A DNA stretch of 38,854 nucleotides from Anaerolineae bacterium (GTDB taxonomy: Bacteria > Chloroflexota > Anaerolineae > Aggregatilineales > Phototrophicaceae): NCBI GenBank assembly GCA_022824565.1, contig JAJDZQ010000043.1:1-38854 (forward strand), written 5' to 3'. Of this stretch, positions 1-8,165 are shown one piece after another (position 1 is the stretch's first letter; each line of letters starts with the position of its first letter). A program made the position numbers and the translations under genes. The notes beneath the pieces were generated by a model. The model was not told where the DNA came from and ran no database searches. It saw only the letters and a program-made list of their open reading frames with translations.

Positions 1-43
1 GTCCCGCCATCAGTGTACTAAAAGACTCATCGGCTTGGCAAGG

Positions 44-205
44 CTATTTTGCTTCGCGATAGACGACATGCCGGCGCAGGTAGGGGTCGTACTTGCGCAA
101 CTCGAGCCGCTTCTGCGTGTTGCGCCGACTCTTTTCGGTGATGTAGATGTGTCCGCTTTCGGTGCTGCGCATTTTGACGACGATGCGCTGTCCTCGCTTT
201 GCCAT
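44..205 (-). CDS. rpmG: 50S ribosomal protein L33
   Basis: A 53-residue basic protein of the large ribosomal subunit. The translation starts [15 protein letters not shown] and continues through [19 protein letters not shown], which matches bacterial L33 along its whole length. It has no CxxC pairs, so it is the zinc-free (C-minus) form. It is the last gene of a minus-strand cluster behind three tRNA genes, the classical neighbourhood of rpmG, which is usually followed by secE, nusG and rplK. The window ends only 43 bases downstream. An ATG on the minus strand at 10-8 could open the next gene, but too little is present to call it. Confidence 0.96.
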   Translation of the reverse strand: MAKRGQRIVVKMRSTESGHIYITEKSRRNTQKRLELRKYDPYLRRHVVYREAK

Positions 206-255
206 GGGCTTCCCCCCTTATGTCTTTCGCTTGCGGTCCGCCGCAGCGGTCGCAG

Positions 256-327
256 AGCCTCCGATGAGATTTGAACTCATGACCTCGCCCTTACCAAGGG
301 AGCGCTCTACCCCTGAGCTACGGAGGC
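256..327 (-). tRNA. tRNA-Thr (anticodon GGT)
   Basis: The minus strand folds as a full cloverleaf. The acceptor GCCTCCG (327-321) pairs with CGGAGGC (263-257), and the discriminator is T. The anticodon loop TTGGTAA sits on a CCC/GGG stem, and the T arm carries GTTCAAATC. The anticodon GGT reads ACC/ACT threonine codons. CCA is not encoded. It is the third tRNA of the operon and lies directly upstream of rpmG. Confidence 0.95.
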
Positions 328-337
328 AAAAAAAAAG

Positions 338-420
338 TGGGCCGGACTGGATTCGAACCAGTGTAGGCTCTCGCCAGCGAATTTACAGTCCGCCCCCTTT
401 AGCCACTCGGGCACCGACCC
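338..420 (-). tRNA. tRNA-Tyr (anticodon GTA)
   Basis: An 83-base class II tRNA with a long variable arm, as expected for bacterial tRNA-Tyr. The acceptor GGGTCGG pairs with CCGGCCC with one T-G pair, and the discriminator is A. The anticodon loop CTGTAAA holds GTA, and the T arm contains GGTTCGAATCC. It lies 10 bases upstream of the Thr(GGT) gene and 26 bases downstream of the Thr(TGT) gene. Confidence 0.96.
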
Positions 421-446
421 AATTGAATCTTCGGCTGTTAAGCCAG

Positions 447-519
447 AGCCACCACCGGGACTCGAACCCGGAACAACCTGTTTACAAAACAGGTGCTCTG
501 CCAATTGAGCTATGGTGGC
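447..519 (-). tRNA. tRNA-Thr (anticodon TGT)
   Basis: The acceptor GCCACCA pairs with TGGTGGC, with discriminator T. The anticodon stem CCTGT/ACAGG closes the loop TTTGTAA, which holds TGT. The T arm reads GGGTTCGAGTCCC. It is the first gene of the Thr-Tyr-Thr-rpmG unit, about 10 bases downstream of the promoter -10 box. CCA is not encoded. Confidence 0.96.
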
Positions 520-528
520 GGGCAGAGC

Positions 529-557
529 ATGTTATCACGCGGCAACGCGCAACTCAA
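529..557 (-). promoter_or_regulatory. sigma-70 type promoter of the tRNA/rpmG operon
   Basis: On the minus strand a -35 TTGAGT (557-552) and a -10 TAACAT (534-529) are separated by exactly 17 bases. The expected transcript start is about 522, a few bases before tRNA-Thr(TGT). This is the best-spaced promoter upstream of the cluster. Confidence 0.7.
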
Positions 558-630
558 GGTTCGTTTCCCAAAGATGGGCAACGCTCGCCATTCTACGCTG
601 TCTCCAAACCCATGTCAAGAGCCGTGCGTT

Positions 631-744
631 GCCCCCACAGCCCAAAACCCTCCCCCAAAATGAGGGAGGGGCTTCAAAGCCTGTTGAATCAATGAAAGCG
701 ATCCCCTTCCCTCGTTCTGGGGGAAGGGGCCAGGGGGTGGGGGC
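631..744. repeat. MITE-like G/C-rich inverted repeat
   Basis: A 114-base imperfect inverted repeat lies in the 238-base gap between the tRNA promoter and the next gene. The left arm starts GCCCCCAC (631) and the right arm ends GTGGGGGC (744). Each arm also carries its own smaller hairpin (CCCTCCCCC...GGGAGGGG and CCCCTTCCCT...GGGGGAAGGGG), so the whole can fold as a long stem with two sub-hairpins. No ORF is supported inside. It could also end transcripts of the minus-strand gene at 758-1561, but there is no T tract. Confidence 0.6.
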
Positions 745-757
745 TGTGAGCAGCTGC

Positions 758-1561
758 CTAGCGACGCCGGCCCGGACGCCGACCGCGCCGTCCATCCATC
801 ATCAGCATCTCGCTGCTGACGGTCTGCGACTGATAGGCATAGCGCTCCATCTGCATCGCGCTTTGCTGGGCGGCGAGGATCATGGCGCAGCCATCGCGCA
901 GGCAACGCAGCACATCGTCGCCAGGTCCCGTCTGCGTCAAGACTACTTGCGACCGCTCGGAGTAGCGAAGATGCTGTTCTTTCTCGTAGTGTGCAGAAGC
1001 GGAAGCGAAGTACAGCCGGCCGCCATCGCCCTCGGCGAACAACTGCGTCTGTGCGGCCGCGAACTGCTTGCGCTGGCTCATCTCGAATTGACGCTCGGTC
1101 GTCATCACCACACTGAGTTTGGGCTGCTGTTGATAGCGCTCCAACGCCGATTCGGCCGTGTGCCGCGCGCGCTCTGCTGCCTTGAGCTGTTCGGTTCGCT
1201 CTGCCAGAGCAGTGATAGCTTGGCGGAAGCCATTGCTCAGCCACGCCTTTTTCTCTAGCAATCGATTAATTTGCGCGTCGGCAAATTTGAGCGATTGCGC
1301 GCTCCTATGCAGCGTAAGCGCTTGCGAGTCAATCGTTTCTTGCGCTTTGTGCAGATCGCCCCGCGCCGACGCCAGTTCAGCCTGGGTGGCGTGGAGCTCC
1401 ATTTGGCTGGCGGCCAAGGCATGATGCAGCGCGGAAAACTCGCTCATCACTTTATCGACTCCACCTGCGACCATCAGCGCGATGATGCCGCAAGCGATTA
1501 TCAAGCCCAGCAGCCGCGACCAGAACCTGGATCTATGACGAACAATTCCTGTGGACTTCAT
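758..1561 (-). CDS. membrane-anchored coiled-coil protein, function unknown
   Basis: A 267-residue protein I do not recognise. One hydrophobic segment at about 15-35 (LLGLIIACGIIALMVAGG) follows a basic N-terminus, giving a signal anchor with the rest outside. Residues about 40-145 are Ala/Gln/Glu-rich with heptad-like spacing and probably form a coiled coil. The remainder (about 150-245) has a possible small globular region containing two cysteines (LRCLRDGCAMI). The tail is very basic (GRRGRRPGRRR). The start is supported by GGAGGT six bases before ATG. A -10-like TAGAAT lies at 1585-1580. It stands alone between the tRNA operon and sdhB, both on the same strand, and about 70 bases separate it from sdhB. 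Function cannot be inferred. Confidence 0.8.
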   Translation of the reverse strand: MKSTGIVRHRSRFWSRLLGLIIACGIIALMVAGGVDKVMSEFSALHHALAASQMELHATQAELASARGDLHKAQETIDSQALTLHRSAQSLKFADAQINRLLEKKAWLSNGFRQAITALAERTEQLKAAERARHTAESALERYQQQPKLSVVMTTERQFEMSQRKQFAAAQTQLFAEGDGGRLYFASASAHYEKEQHLRYSERSQVVLTQTGPGDDVLRCLRDGCAMILAAQQSAMQMERYAYQSQTVSSEMLMMDGRRGRRPGRRR

Positions 1562-1631
1562 ATTGACCTCCGGATAAGCATTCTATTGACGGAAAATCTA
1601 CGAACGAAGCCAGCAAGTTGCCCTGCTGTCG

Positions 1632-2384
1632 CTAGTGTATCGCATCCGGCGAGATAATGCCAACAGTTGTGCCTTTGCGAATCGCCAGCTTGACTTCGCC
1701 GATTGCTTTGGTGACTTCGATATCGCGCGGGCAGGCCGGCGTGCAATTGAAGATCGTGCGGCAGCGCCAGACGCCATTGGGCTCGCCCAGCACATCCAGC
1801 CGTTGCTCGCCCGCTTGGTCGCGCGTATCAAAAATGAAGCGATGCGCCTGGACGATCGCCGCCGGACCGACATACTGCTCGTTCGCCCAAAAGCTGGGGC
1901 AGGCGGTCGTGCAGCAGGCGCAGAGGATGCACTTGGTGCTGTCATCAAATTGCTCGCGGTCGCTCTGGGTTTGCAGACGTTCGCGCCCATCGGCGGGCAG
2001 CGGCTCGTCATTGACAAAGAAAGGCATCACCTGCTTGTAATGGTCAAAGAAGGGCTGCATATCCACGATCAGGTCTTTGATGACGGGCAAGCCCAAAATC
2101 GGCTCGACCTGAATCTTCGCGCCGAGATCGCGCACGAGGATCTTGCAAGCCAGACGGTTGACGCCGTTGATGCGCATGGCATCGGAGCCACAGACGCCGT
2201 GCGCGCAAGAACGCCGCAGCGAGAGGCTGCCATCCTGCTCCCATTTGATGCGATGCAGCAGCTCCAGCACGCGGTCGGTCGGCTCGACCTCGTTCAGTGT
2301 GAACTCTTGCCAATAGGGCTTTTGCCGGTCGGGCACATCTGGGTTGCGCCGTCTGATTTTGAAAGTGACATCCATGTTGGTCAA
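1632..2384 (-). CDS. sdhB: succinate dehydrogenase iron-sulfur subunit
   Basis: A 250-residue subunit that passes electrons from the flavin of SdhA to quinone through three iron-sulfur clusters. The [2Fe-2S] ligands are C60, C65, D68 and C80 (RRSCAHGVCGSD then RLAC); Asp replaces the third Cys, as in E. coli SdhB. The ferredoxin-like half has CILCACCTTACP (C152, C155, C158, C162) and C208, C214, C218 (CTPACPRD) for the [4Fe-4S] and [3Fe-4S] clusters. Length and motif order are normal. It is the last gene of the sdhCD-sdhA-sdhB operon, with a 99-base gap after sdhA. The protein is peripheral on the cytoplasmic face of the membrane. Confidence 0.97.
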   Translation of the reverse strand: MTNMDVTFKIRRRNPDVPDRQKPYWQEFTLNEVEPTDRVLELLHRIKWEQDGSLSLRRSCAHGVCGSDAMRINGVNRLACKILVRDLGAKIQVEPILGLPVIKDLIVDMQPFFDHYKQVMPFFVNDEPLPADGRERLQTQSDREQFDDSTKCILCACCTTACPSFWANEQYVGPAAIVQAHRFIFDTRDQAGEQRLDVLGEPNGVWRCRTIFNCTPACPRDIEVTKAIGEVKLAIRKGTTVGIISPDAIH

Positions 2385-2483
2385 GTCTCCCTGGTTGGCG
2401 GGTGGCTCAATGAGCGCCTCTTACCCATTTTCTCGCGAGCGACTTGCGAAAGCCGCCCCTGCGACTGCCATTCAGTATACCGG

Positions 2484-4328
2484 TTAATAGACCCGTTCTT
2501 TCGGGCGGAATTTTTGCTGGTCTTCGGCGATGCCTTGCGCGATCTCTGCTTCCCACAACGACAGGTCGACCTTTTTGTCAAAGCTGGTTTGGATGCTTGG
2601 CGCAGCCCAGTTGCCATCATGCTGCGCCAGCGAATGCGCCAGGTAATTCTCGTCATCGCGCTGTTGATGATCTTCGCGGCTGTGGGCGCCACGGCTTTCT
2701 TTGCGCTCGCTGGCCGCGCGGGCAGTTACATCAGCCAGGTCGAGCAGGCAGCCAAGTTCCCAGGCTTCCATCAGATCGGTGTTGAAGACGCGCGACTTGT
2801 CATCGATATGCAAGTCGTTGTAGAACCGTTCGCGCAGCTCTGCGAGGTCGTTCATTCCCTGCTGCAAGGTTTCTTGCGTGCGGAAGACGCCGACATTGTC
2901 CATCATCGTTTGCTGCATTTTTGCGCGCAGCTCGCCGGGGCGCGATTTGCCACTCCCCTGGCGGATGCGCTCGAACTCAGCCTGGATTTCGGCGCCGGCA
3001 TCTTTGGGCAGGTCTGTCCAATCGACGCTTTTGACATAGTCAGCCATGCGCAGGCCGCCGCGCCGCCCAAACACCACCAGGTCGACCAGCGAGTTGGTGC
3101 CGAGTCGGTTTGCGCCATGCACGCTGACGCAGGCTGTCTCGCCAGCGGCAAATGCGCCCGGCATAAGCGTCCCGGCGGCGTCAATCACCACCTCGGCCTC
3201 GACATTGGTGGGGATGCCGCCCATGGCATAATGCGCGGTCGGCTGGACAGGCATGGGCTCGTGCACGGGGTCGACGCCCAGATAAGTGCGACAGAAATCC
3301 AGAATATCGGGCAATTTGCGCTCGACAGTCGCGTCATCAATGAAGTCGCTGCGATCTTTGCCCTCTTCGGCAAAGTAGCGGTTGACTGTCTGGGGGCGGA
3401 TATCCAGGTGCACATAGCCGCGATTTTTGATGCTGCGCCCGGCGCGCGTCTCCAGATAAATGGCGCGGCTGACGACATCGCGCGATGCCAGGTCTTTGGC
3501 GCTGGGCGCATACCGTTCCATAAAGCGCTCGCCACGGTCGTTGATTAGCACGCCGCCTTCGCCACGCACGCCTTCGGTGATCAAGATGCCCATGCGATAG
3601 ATGCCGGTCGGGTGAAACTGGAAAAACTCCATATCCTGCAGGGGCACGCCGCGCCGCAGGGCGATTGCCGCGCCATCGCCGGTCAGGGCATGCGCATTGC
3701 TCGTCACTGACCAGCAACGTCCCCAGCCACCGGTGGCAAAGAAATTGGCTTTGCCATGAAAGATGTGGAATTCGCCCGTGCCCAGCTCGATAGCCACAAC
3801 GCCAGCACAGACGCCATCCACGACGATCATATCAACCACCTGGAATTCGTCGAAGAAGGTCACATCGTTTTTGATGCACTGTTGATACAGTGTTTGCAAG
3901 ATCATGTGCCCGGTGCGGTCGGCGGCATGACAGGCGCGGCGCACCAGTTCTTTGCCAAATTCGCGCGTATGTCCGCCGAAGCGGCGCTGGCTGATGCGCA
4001 TGGCGGATGTGCGGTCGAATGGCAAACCCATGTGCTCCAGCTCGATCACGGCATCGACTGCATTTTCAGCGAGGATCTTGGCAGCGTGCTGGTCGGTCAG
4101 GTAGTCGCCACCTTTGATCGTGTCGTAGGTGTGATAGATTGGCTTGTCGTCGTCCAGGTTGCCCAGCGCCGCGCCGATGCCGCCCTGTGCCGTGCCGGTG
4201 TGGCTGCGCGTCGGGTACAATTTGCTGACCACAGCGACATCCGCGCCGCCTTTGCTGGCATAGAGCGCCGCCATGAGGCCTGCCCCGCCCGCGCCGATGA
4301 TGATCGCATCATGCTTGTGTATTTGCAT
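2484..4328 (-). CDS. sdhA: succinate dehydrogenase flavoprotein subunit
   Basis: A 614-residue FAD subunit oxidising succinate to fumarate. The dinucleotide fold IIGAGGAGLMAA is at 10-21. The RSHTGTAQGG segment has H43 at the position of the His that carries covalent FAD. The substrate-site FHPTGIY, the SVHGANRLGTNSL loop and the C-terminal RKESRGAHSRED block typical of SdhA/FrdA are all present. The protein ends PKERVY, as SdhA proteins commonly do, so it is complete. It lies 35 bases downstream of the membrane-anchor gene and upstream of sdhB. The operon order C/D-A-B and the aerobic-type anchor favour succinate dehydrogenase over fumarate reductase, but sequence alone cannot settle direction. 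Confidence 0.97.
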   Translation of the reverse strand: MQIHKHDAIIIGAGGAGLMAALYASKGGADVAVVSKLYPTRSHTGTAQGGIGAALGNLDDDKPIYHTYDTIKGGDYLTDQHAAKILAENAVDAVIELEHMGLPFDRTSAMRISQRRFGGHTREFGKELVRRACHAADRTGHMILQTLYQQCIKNDVTFFDEFQVVDMIVVDGVCAGVVAIELGTGEFHIFHGKANFFATGGWGRCWSVTSNAHALTGDGAAIALRRGVPLQDMEFFQFHPTGIYRMGILITEGVRGEGGVLINDRGERFMERYAPSAKDLASRDVVSRAIYLETRAGRSIKNRGYVHLDIRPQTVNRYFAEEGKDRSDFIDDATVERKLPDILDFCRTYLGVDPVHEPMPVQPTAHYAMGGIPTNVEAEVVIDAAGTLMPGAFAAGETACVSVHGANRLGTNSLVDLVVFGRRGGLRMADYVKSVDWTDLPKDAGAEIQAEFERIRQGSGKSRPGELRAKMQQTMMDNVGVFRTQETLQQGMNDLAELRERFYNDLHIDDKSRVFNTDLMEAWELGCLLDLADVTARAASERKESRGAHSREDHQQRDDENYLAHSLAQHDGNWAAPSIQTSFDKKVDLSLWEAEIAQGIAEDQQKFRPKERVY

Positions 4329-4363
4329 TCCACCCCCAATGCGGCCGATTCAACCTATCGTCT

Positions 4364-5455
4364 TTATTCGTCGTGTTCATCCAAATAGGCTTGCAGTGCA
4401 ACTGGCAATTCTTCGCCGCGCAGCTCATAGACTTCGGCTGTGGCAAACATGGCTTCTTCGATAATCTTTTTCTCGAGTGGCACAAAGAGCGCCGCCGCTC
4501 CCAAAGCCAGCAAGACCGCCGCCATCACTGTGCAGAATGCTACCGCTGTGCGCCGCGCAAAGTCGTGCCCACTGGTGTAGTCGGTCAATACATAACGCAA
4601 GCCATTGAAGCCATGCAGCACCACCAGCACCAGCAAAAACAGGTCATAGATTCGCCAGATGAAGACGCCGCCCGCCGCATAGCTCCAGCGGTGATAGACG
4701 AATTCGACCGCGCTGGGTACGCCGCCTATCTCGCCATTGACTGCCAAAGTGCCGGTCACATTCTGCGCGGCTGTGATATCGAATACGCCCTGCACTACAT
4801 GCATGATCGCCAGATGGCCAAAAACCAGCGGCACAATGGCGATGCCACTGACGCGCATGAAAGACCACCAAAATTTTTCGACCGGACTGCTGGAAAGCTG
4901 CCGAGACTGCACGCCGGGTTCGCCACGGACGAGGCTGTAGAGCGCCGCCAGCACAATCGAAGCTGCCAGGACAGCCACAAAGCCGGCGATGAATGGCAAC
5001 TGCTCGAGGATAGAAAAGACCACCACATCCAACATCTTGTGGCTGGCGATGGCGCTTTCATGCACATAAAAGTCGATGACATGCCCCAGCATGCCCAGGA
5101 AGACCGGCGCCAGCAGGATGCAGGTGAACAACAGCACAGCCACAGCCGCCCGCGCTTGATGCCGCCACAACTGCGGATTCCAGTCGAAGATGATAATGCG
5201 CAAACCATTAAAAGCGTGATAAACAACCGCGAAGACCAAGCCGAATTCGCCAATGGTGAAGATAGGCGACTGGTAGGCGGCGATCGCTTTGACATACAAG
5301 TCTGGGTAGAAGACCGCCCAGGATGTATCGACCACATGCAGCGCCAGGAAGAGCGCAACGCCCACGCCAGTCAGCCGGTGCAGCACCCAACTCCATTGAC
5401 CGATCGCGCCACGATAGCGCAGGGTCTCTCTGACCGTCAGCACCAGAGATGTCAT
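4364..5455 (-). CDS. sdhCD: succinate dehydrogenase membrane anchor, SdhC-SdhD fusion
   Basis: A single 363-residue chain holding both membrane-anchor halves. The first half has the SdhC signature SWVLHRLTG (22-30), then H40 and H80 (YHAFNGLRIIIFDW). The second repeats this: SFMRVSG (198-204), H214/H219 and H281 (LHGFNGLRYVLTDY). Hydrophobic segments are near 31-50, 66-90, 103-128, 150-175, 203-222, 263-290 and 302-326, that is three per half plus one linker helix, suiting a heme b and quinone-binding anchor. Separate sdhC and sdhD are each about 110-130 residues, so this is neither an ordinary SdhC nor the short type-B anchor. SD AAAGG lies seven bases before ATG. It is the first gene of the operon. 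Confidence 0.88.
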   Translation of the reverse strand: MTSLVLTVRETLRYRGAIGQWSWVLHRLTGVGVALFLALHVVDTSWAVFYPDLYVKAIAAYQSPIFTIGEFGLVFAVVYHAFNGLRIIIFDWNPQLWRHQARAAVAVLLFTCILLAPVFLGMLGHVIDFYVHESAIASHKMLDVVVFSILEQLPFIAGFVAVLAASIVLAALYSLVRGEPGVQSRQLSSSPVEKFWWSFMRVSGIAIVPLVFGHLAIMHVVQGVFDITAAQNVTGTLAVNGEIGGVPSAVEFVYHRWSYAAGGVFIWRIYDLFLLVLVVLHGFNGLRYVLTDYTSGHDFARRTAVAFCTVMAAVLLALGAAALFVPLEKKIIEEAMFATAEVYELRGEELPVALQAYLDEHDE

Positions 5456-5494
5456 GCCGATGCCTTTCTCTTGTCTGCCCGCACAACAGGGCGG

Positions 5495-5524
5495 ATTGTA
5501 TCACGAGCAACGGGCGCTGTCCAA
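5495..5524 (-). promoter_or_regulatory. promoter of the sdhCD-sdhA-sdhB operon
   Basis: On the minus strand -35 TTGGAC (5524-5519) is separated by 18 bases from -10 TACAAT (5500-5495). The expected start is about 5488, giving a leader of roughly 33 bases before sdhCD. It lies back to back with the rmuC promoter. Confidence 0.7.
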
Positions 5525-5546
5525 TTGCAGCCCCGACAAGCCTGTG

Positions 5547-5574
5547 TTGACCTGCGGGGGAATCGCTGTAAGCT
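5547..5574 (+). promoter_or_regulatory. candidate promoter of rmuC
   Basis: -35 TTGACC (5547-5552), a 16-base spacer and a weaker -10 TAAGCT (5569-5574), followed by the Shine-Dalgarno GGAGG and the rmuC ATG. The -10 match is modest. Confidence 0.45.
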
Positions 5575-5601
5575 GAACGCAATGGAAGCGGAGGCAACGC
5601 A

Positions 5602-7002
5602 ATGGAAGAAATGGTAGCCCTAATCAGCACTCTGGATGGATTGAGCCTGGTCATCGGCGCGGTGATTGGCTTGCTGGCCGCCATCGGCTATATGGCGCTG
5701 AGCAGCAGAACCATCGGCAAGCGAGTCGAGCAAGCTCTCGAAAAGCAGCAGGGCGAATACGAAGACCTGTCGAAAGAACTCAAGTCGACCTTCAGCAGCC
5801 TCTCGCAAGAAGCGCTGACCAGCAGCCAAGAGAGTTTTCTAACCCTCGCCAACGACAAATTCGCCGACCAGACGCAACGTCACACCAGTGAGCTGGACGG
5901 CAAAAAAGAGTTGATTGAAACGCAGCTGCAGAATATTTCCAAGGAACTGAAAACAGTGCCGACGGAATTGGAGAAAAATCAGCAGCATGTCAGTGAAGCC
6001 TTGGGCAAAACCACGGAACAACTTAAAGAATCGAACGAGAGTTACCTGAACCTGATCACCGAGAGAGCTGAAACACAGACCAAGCAACACACCAAGGAAC
6101 TGGAGACCAAGAAAGAGTTGATAGACCAGCGCTTGACCAACATGGACTCCAAGCTGGGCAAAGTTGAGCGGCTGATAACTGATCTGCAAACAGACCGCAA
6201 AGCGCAGTACGGCGCGCTGGATGACCAGCTCAAGACGTTGACGCAGACGACATCGCATTTGCAGAAGGCGCTGGCCGACAACCGTGCGCGCGGGCAATGG
6301 GGCGAGCGCATGGCCGAGGACATGCTCAACTTTATGGGCTTGGTCGAGGGCGTCAACTACACCAAGCAAAGCGCGCTTGATGATGGCACACGCCCCGACT
6401 TTACTTTCCGATTCCCGAATCAGAAATCGCTGAATATGGACGCGAAGTTTCCGCTGGACAATTACCTGCGCTTTGTTGAGGCAGACAACGATGTGGAGCG
6501 AAAAGAGTTTAGCCAGAAATTCCTGCGCGATGTCAACCAGCGCGTCAACGAGATCCAAAAGCGGGGCTATATCGCCGCTGAAACGCTGGACTGCGTGCTC
6601 ATCTTCATTCCCAACGAACAGGTCTATCGCTTCATCTATGAACAAGACCAGCGGATTATTGACGAGGCGCTCAAGCAGCGGGTCATTATGTGCTCGCCAC
6701 TAACGCTCTACATCGTGTTAGCGGTGATCCGGCAAGCCGCAGAAAACTTCAACATTGAACAGCGCTCGCAAGAGATCGTCAATGTCGTCAACGAAATCCG
6801 CACGGAATGGGACAAATACACCGGGCAGATGGACAAGCTGGAACGACGATTCAAGGGCATGAACGACGACTTCAACGTGCTGACCGGCACGCGAACCCGA
6901 CAGATGGACAGAAAATTCGTCAAGATCGACAGCTTCACACAAGACCCAACCTGGCAAGTCCGTGGCGAAAATAAGCCGAGCCTGCCAAAGCCGAAAGCTT
7001 GA
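5602..7002 (+). CDS. rmuC: DNA recombination protein RmuC homologue
   Basis: A 466-residue protein of the RmuC family, implicated in limiting DNA inversions and rearrangements; its domain is predicted nuclease-like. Residues about 14-36 (SLVIGAVIGLLAAIGYMAL) form an N-terminal membrane anchor. About 45-215 is a long Gln/Lys/Glu-rich coiled coil containing an internal repeat: HTSELDGKKELIETQL and HTKELETKKELIDQRL are about 55 residues apart. The conserved RmuC core follows, with NRARGQWGERMAEDML, TRPDFTF, MDAKFPLDNY and VLIFIPNEQVY. Length is normal. GGAGG lies nine bases before ATG. It is transcribed divergently from the sdh operon and converges on yvcK with a nine-base gap. Confidence 0.95.
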   Translation: MEEMVALISTLDGLSLVIGAVIGLLAAIGYMALSSRTIGKRVEQALEKQQGEYEDLSKELKSTFSSLSQEALTSSQESFLTLANDKFADQTQRHTSELDGKKELIETQLQNISKELKTVPTELEKNQQHVSEALGKTTEQLKESNESYLNLITERAETQTKQHTKELETKKELIDQRLTNMDSKLGKVERLITDLQTDRKAQYGALDDQLKTLTQTTSHLQKALADNRARGQWGERMAEDMLNFMGLVEGVNYTKQSALDDGTRPDFTFRFPNQKSLNMDAKFPLDNYLRFVEADNDVERKEFSQKFLRDVNQRVNEIQKRGYIAAETLDCVLIFIPNEQVYRFIYEQDQRIIDEALKQRVIMCSPLTLYIVLAVIRQAAENFNIEQRSQEIVNVVNEIRTEWDKYTGQMDKLERRFKGMNDDFNVLTGTRTRQMDRKFVKIDSFTQDPTWQVRGENKPSLPKPKA

Positions 7003-7011
7003 ATTGCCGTT

Positions 7012-8025
7012 CTAGCTGCGCGTCTTCGCCACCAGCCCCAGCAAGGTCTTGGCAATCAGATCGGGGTTATGGCGGATGGTATCTTGCTTTTGCCACAGCG
7101 CTCGCTTGCCCGATTGCGTATCGGCGACATCAGCCAGCTCTGGCTTGACATTCATGGTTTTGATTTTGTGAATCTCGTCCGGCGTCGGCAGCAACACATT
7201 GACCCGCTCGCGGGCATACAATTCCAACAGCTCATTGCTGGGGCGCGTCGAATTAAGCACGACATAATCCAAGATGCCCAAACCCAGATAGGAAACAACC
7301 TGCTGCACATGGTCGGACAGCGAATAGTCGTCAGTTTGGCCGGGCTGGGTGGTGGTGTTGCAGACATAGACCTTGAGGGCGCGGGAATCGCGAATGGCTT
7401 GCGAGACCTCCTTGAATGCCAGGCAGGCGATGACGGTGGTGAAGAGGCTGCCAGGCCCGATGGTGATTAAGTCGGCCTGCTGCAGCGCCTCCAGGCAGGG
7501 GGCATAGGCAGTGGCTTCGGGATTCTGCACAAAGATTCGCTTGATAGCGGCTTTGTCCAGCTGGCGCACATTGAATTCCTGCTCGACGATCGTGCCATCC
7601 ACCAGCTCGGCGCAGATGTGGGTATTCTCTTCGGTTACGGGATAGATGCGCGCTTGCACATCCAAAAAACGGCTGATTTGCCCGATGGCGGTGGTGAAAC
7701 TGTCGGACATCTGCGTCAGTGCGGCGATGAACAGGTTGCCGAAAGCCATGCCATCCAGTTGGGCGTTGCCGGGCGCGGCGATACGATGCTGCATCACACG
7801 AGTCAGCAGCGAGTCGTCATCCAGGGCGAGGGTTGCCAGGGCGTTGCGGATATCGCCAGGCGCAGGTATCTGGGCGAATTCGCGGACGATGCCCGTGCTG
7901 CGTCCCGTATCGGTCACAGCGATGATGCCTGTGAGTTGCTCTGTGTGGCGCTGCATGCCCTGCATAATCTGCACCGCGCCCAAACCACCGCCGATAGAAA
8001 CCACTTTCAGCCCGGATTTTCCCAT
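7012..8025 (-). CDS. yvcK: YvcK/CofD-family protein (gluconeogenesis factor)
   Basis: A 337-residue protein related to CofD (2-phospho-L-lactate transferase) and to B. subtilis YvcK, a UDP-sugar-binding protein needed for cell-wall homeostasis on gluconeogenic carbon. The N-terminus has VVSIGGGLGA, followed by AVTDTGRSTG and PAPGDIRNALATLA; ITIGPGSLFTTVI and VVLNSTRPS come later. The frame is open 56 codons further upstream, but that extension is unlike the family and overlaps the promoter of the next gene. ATG at 8025 has GAGG seven bases upstream, and TATACT at 8064-8059 sits at promoter distance, so I chose it. The usual neighbours rapZ and whiA are absent. Confidence 0.9.
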   Translation of the reverse strand: MGKSGLKVVSIGGGLGAVQIMQGMQRHTEQLTGIIAVTDTGRSTGIVREFAQIPAPGDIRNALATLALDDDSLLTRVMQHRIAAPGNAQLDGMAFGNLFIAALTQMSDSFTTAIGQISRFLDVQARIYPVTEENTHICAELVDGTIVEQEFNVRQLDKAAIKRIFVQNPEATAYAPCLEALQQADLITIGPGSLFTTVIACLAFKEVSQAIRDSRALKVYVCNTTTQPGQTDDYSLSDHVQQVVSYLGLGILDYVVLNSTRPSNELLELYARERVNVLLPTPDEIHKIKTMNVKPELADVADTQSGKRALWQKQDTIRHNPDLIAKTLLGLVAKTRS

Positions 8026-8058
8026 TGCCGCCTCAATATCTTCGCTCGACAGGCGCAC

Positions 8059-8064
8059 AGTATA
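8059..8064 (-). promoter_or_regulatory. -10 box for yvcK
   Basis: TATACT on the minus strand, predicting a start near 8052 and a leader of about 27 bases before the ATG at 8025. No good -35 is visible. It supports the shorter yvcK start. Confidence 0.5.
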
Positions 8065-8165
8065 GCGCAAAATAGCCGGCGCGTTGGATGGCAACCTGCC
8101 AATCGTTTGCGCCCTGCTCGCTCGCTTAGATGTGTCATAATGCTGGTGAACATCGGCAGCGAACA

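Noticed and set aside
1635..3548. A 637-codon open frame on the plus strand opposite sdhB and sdhA
   Set aside because: It is the antisense shadow of two clear succinate dehydrogenase genes; the translation is Ala/Asp/His-rich without motifs.
8130..8165. Upstream ATG extending the GT-C protein by 12 residues
   Set aside because: It overlaps the CATAAT -10-like box, so the start would lie before the transcript; the extension is not membrane-protein-like.
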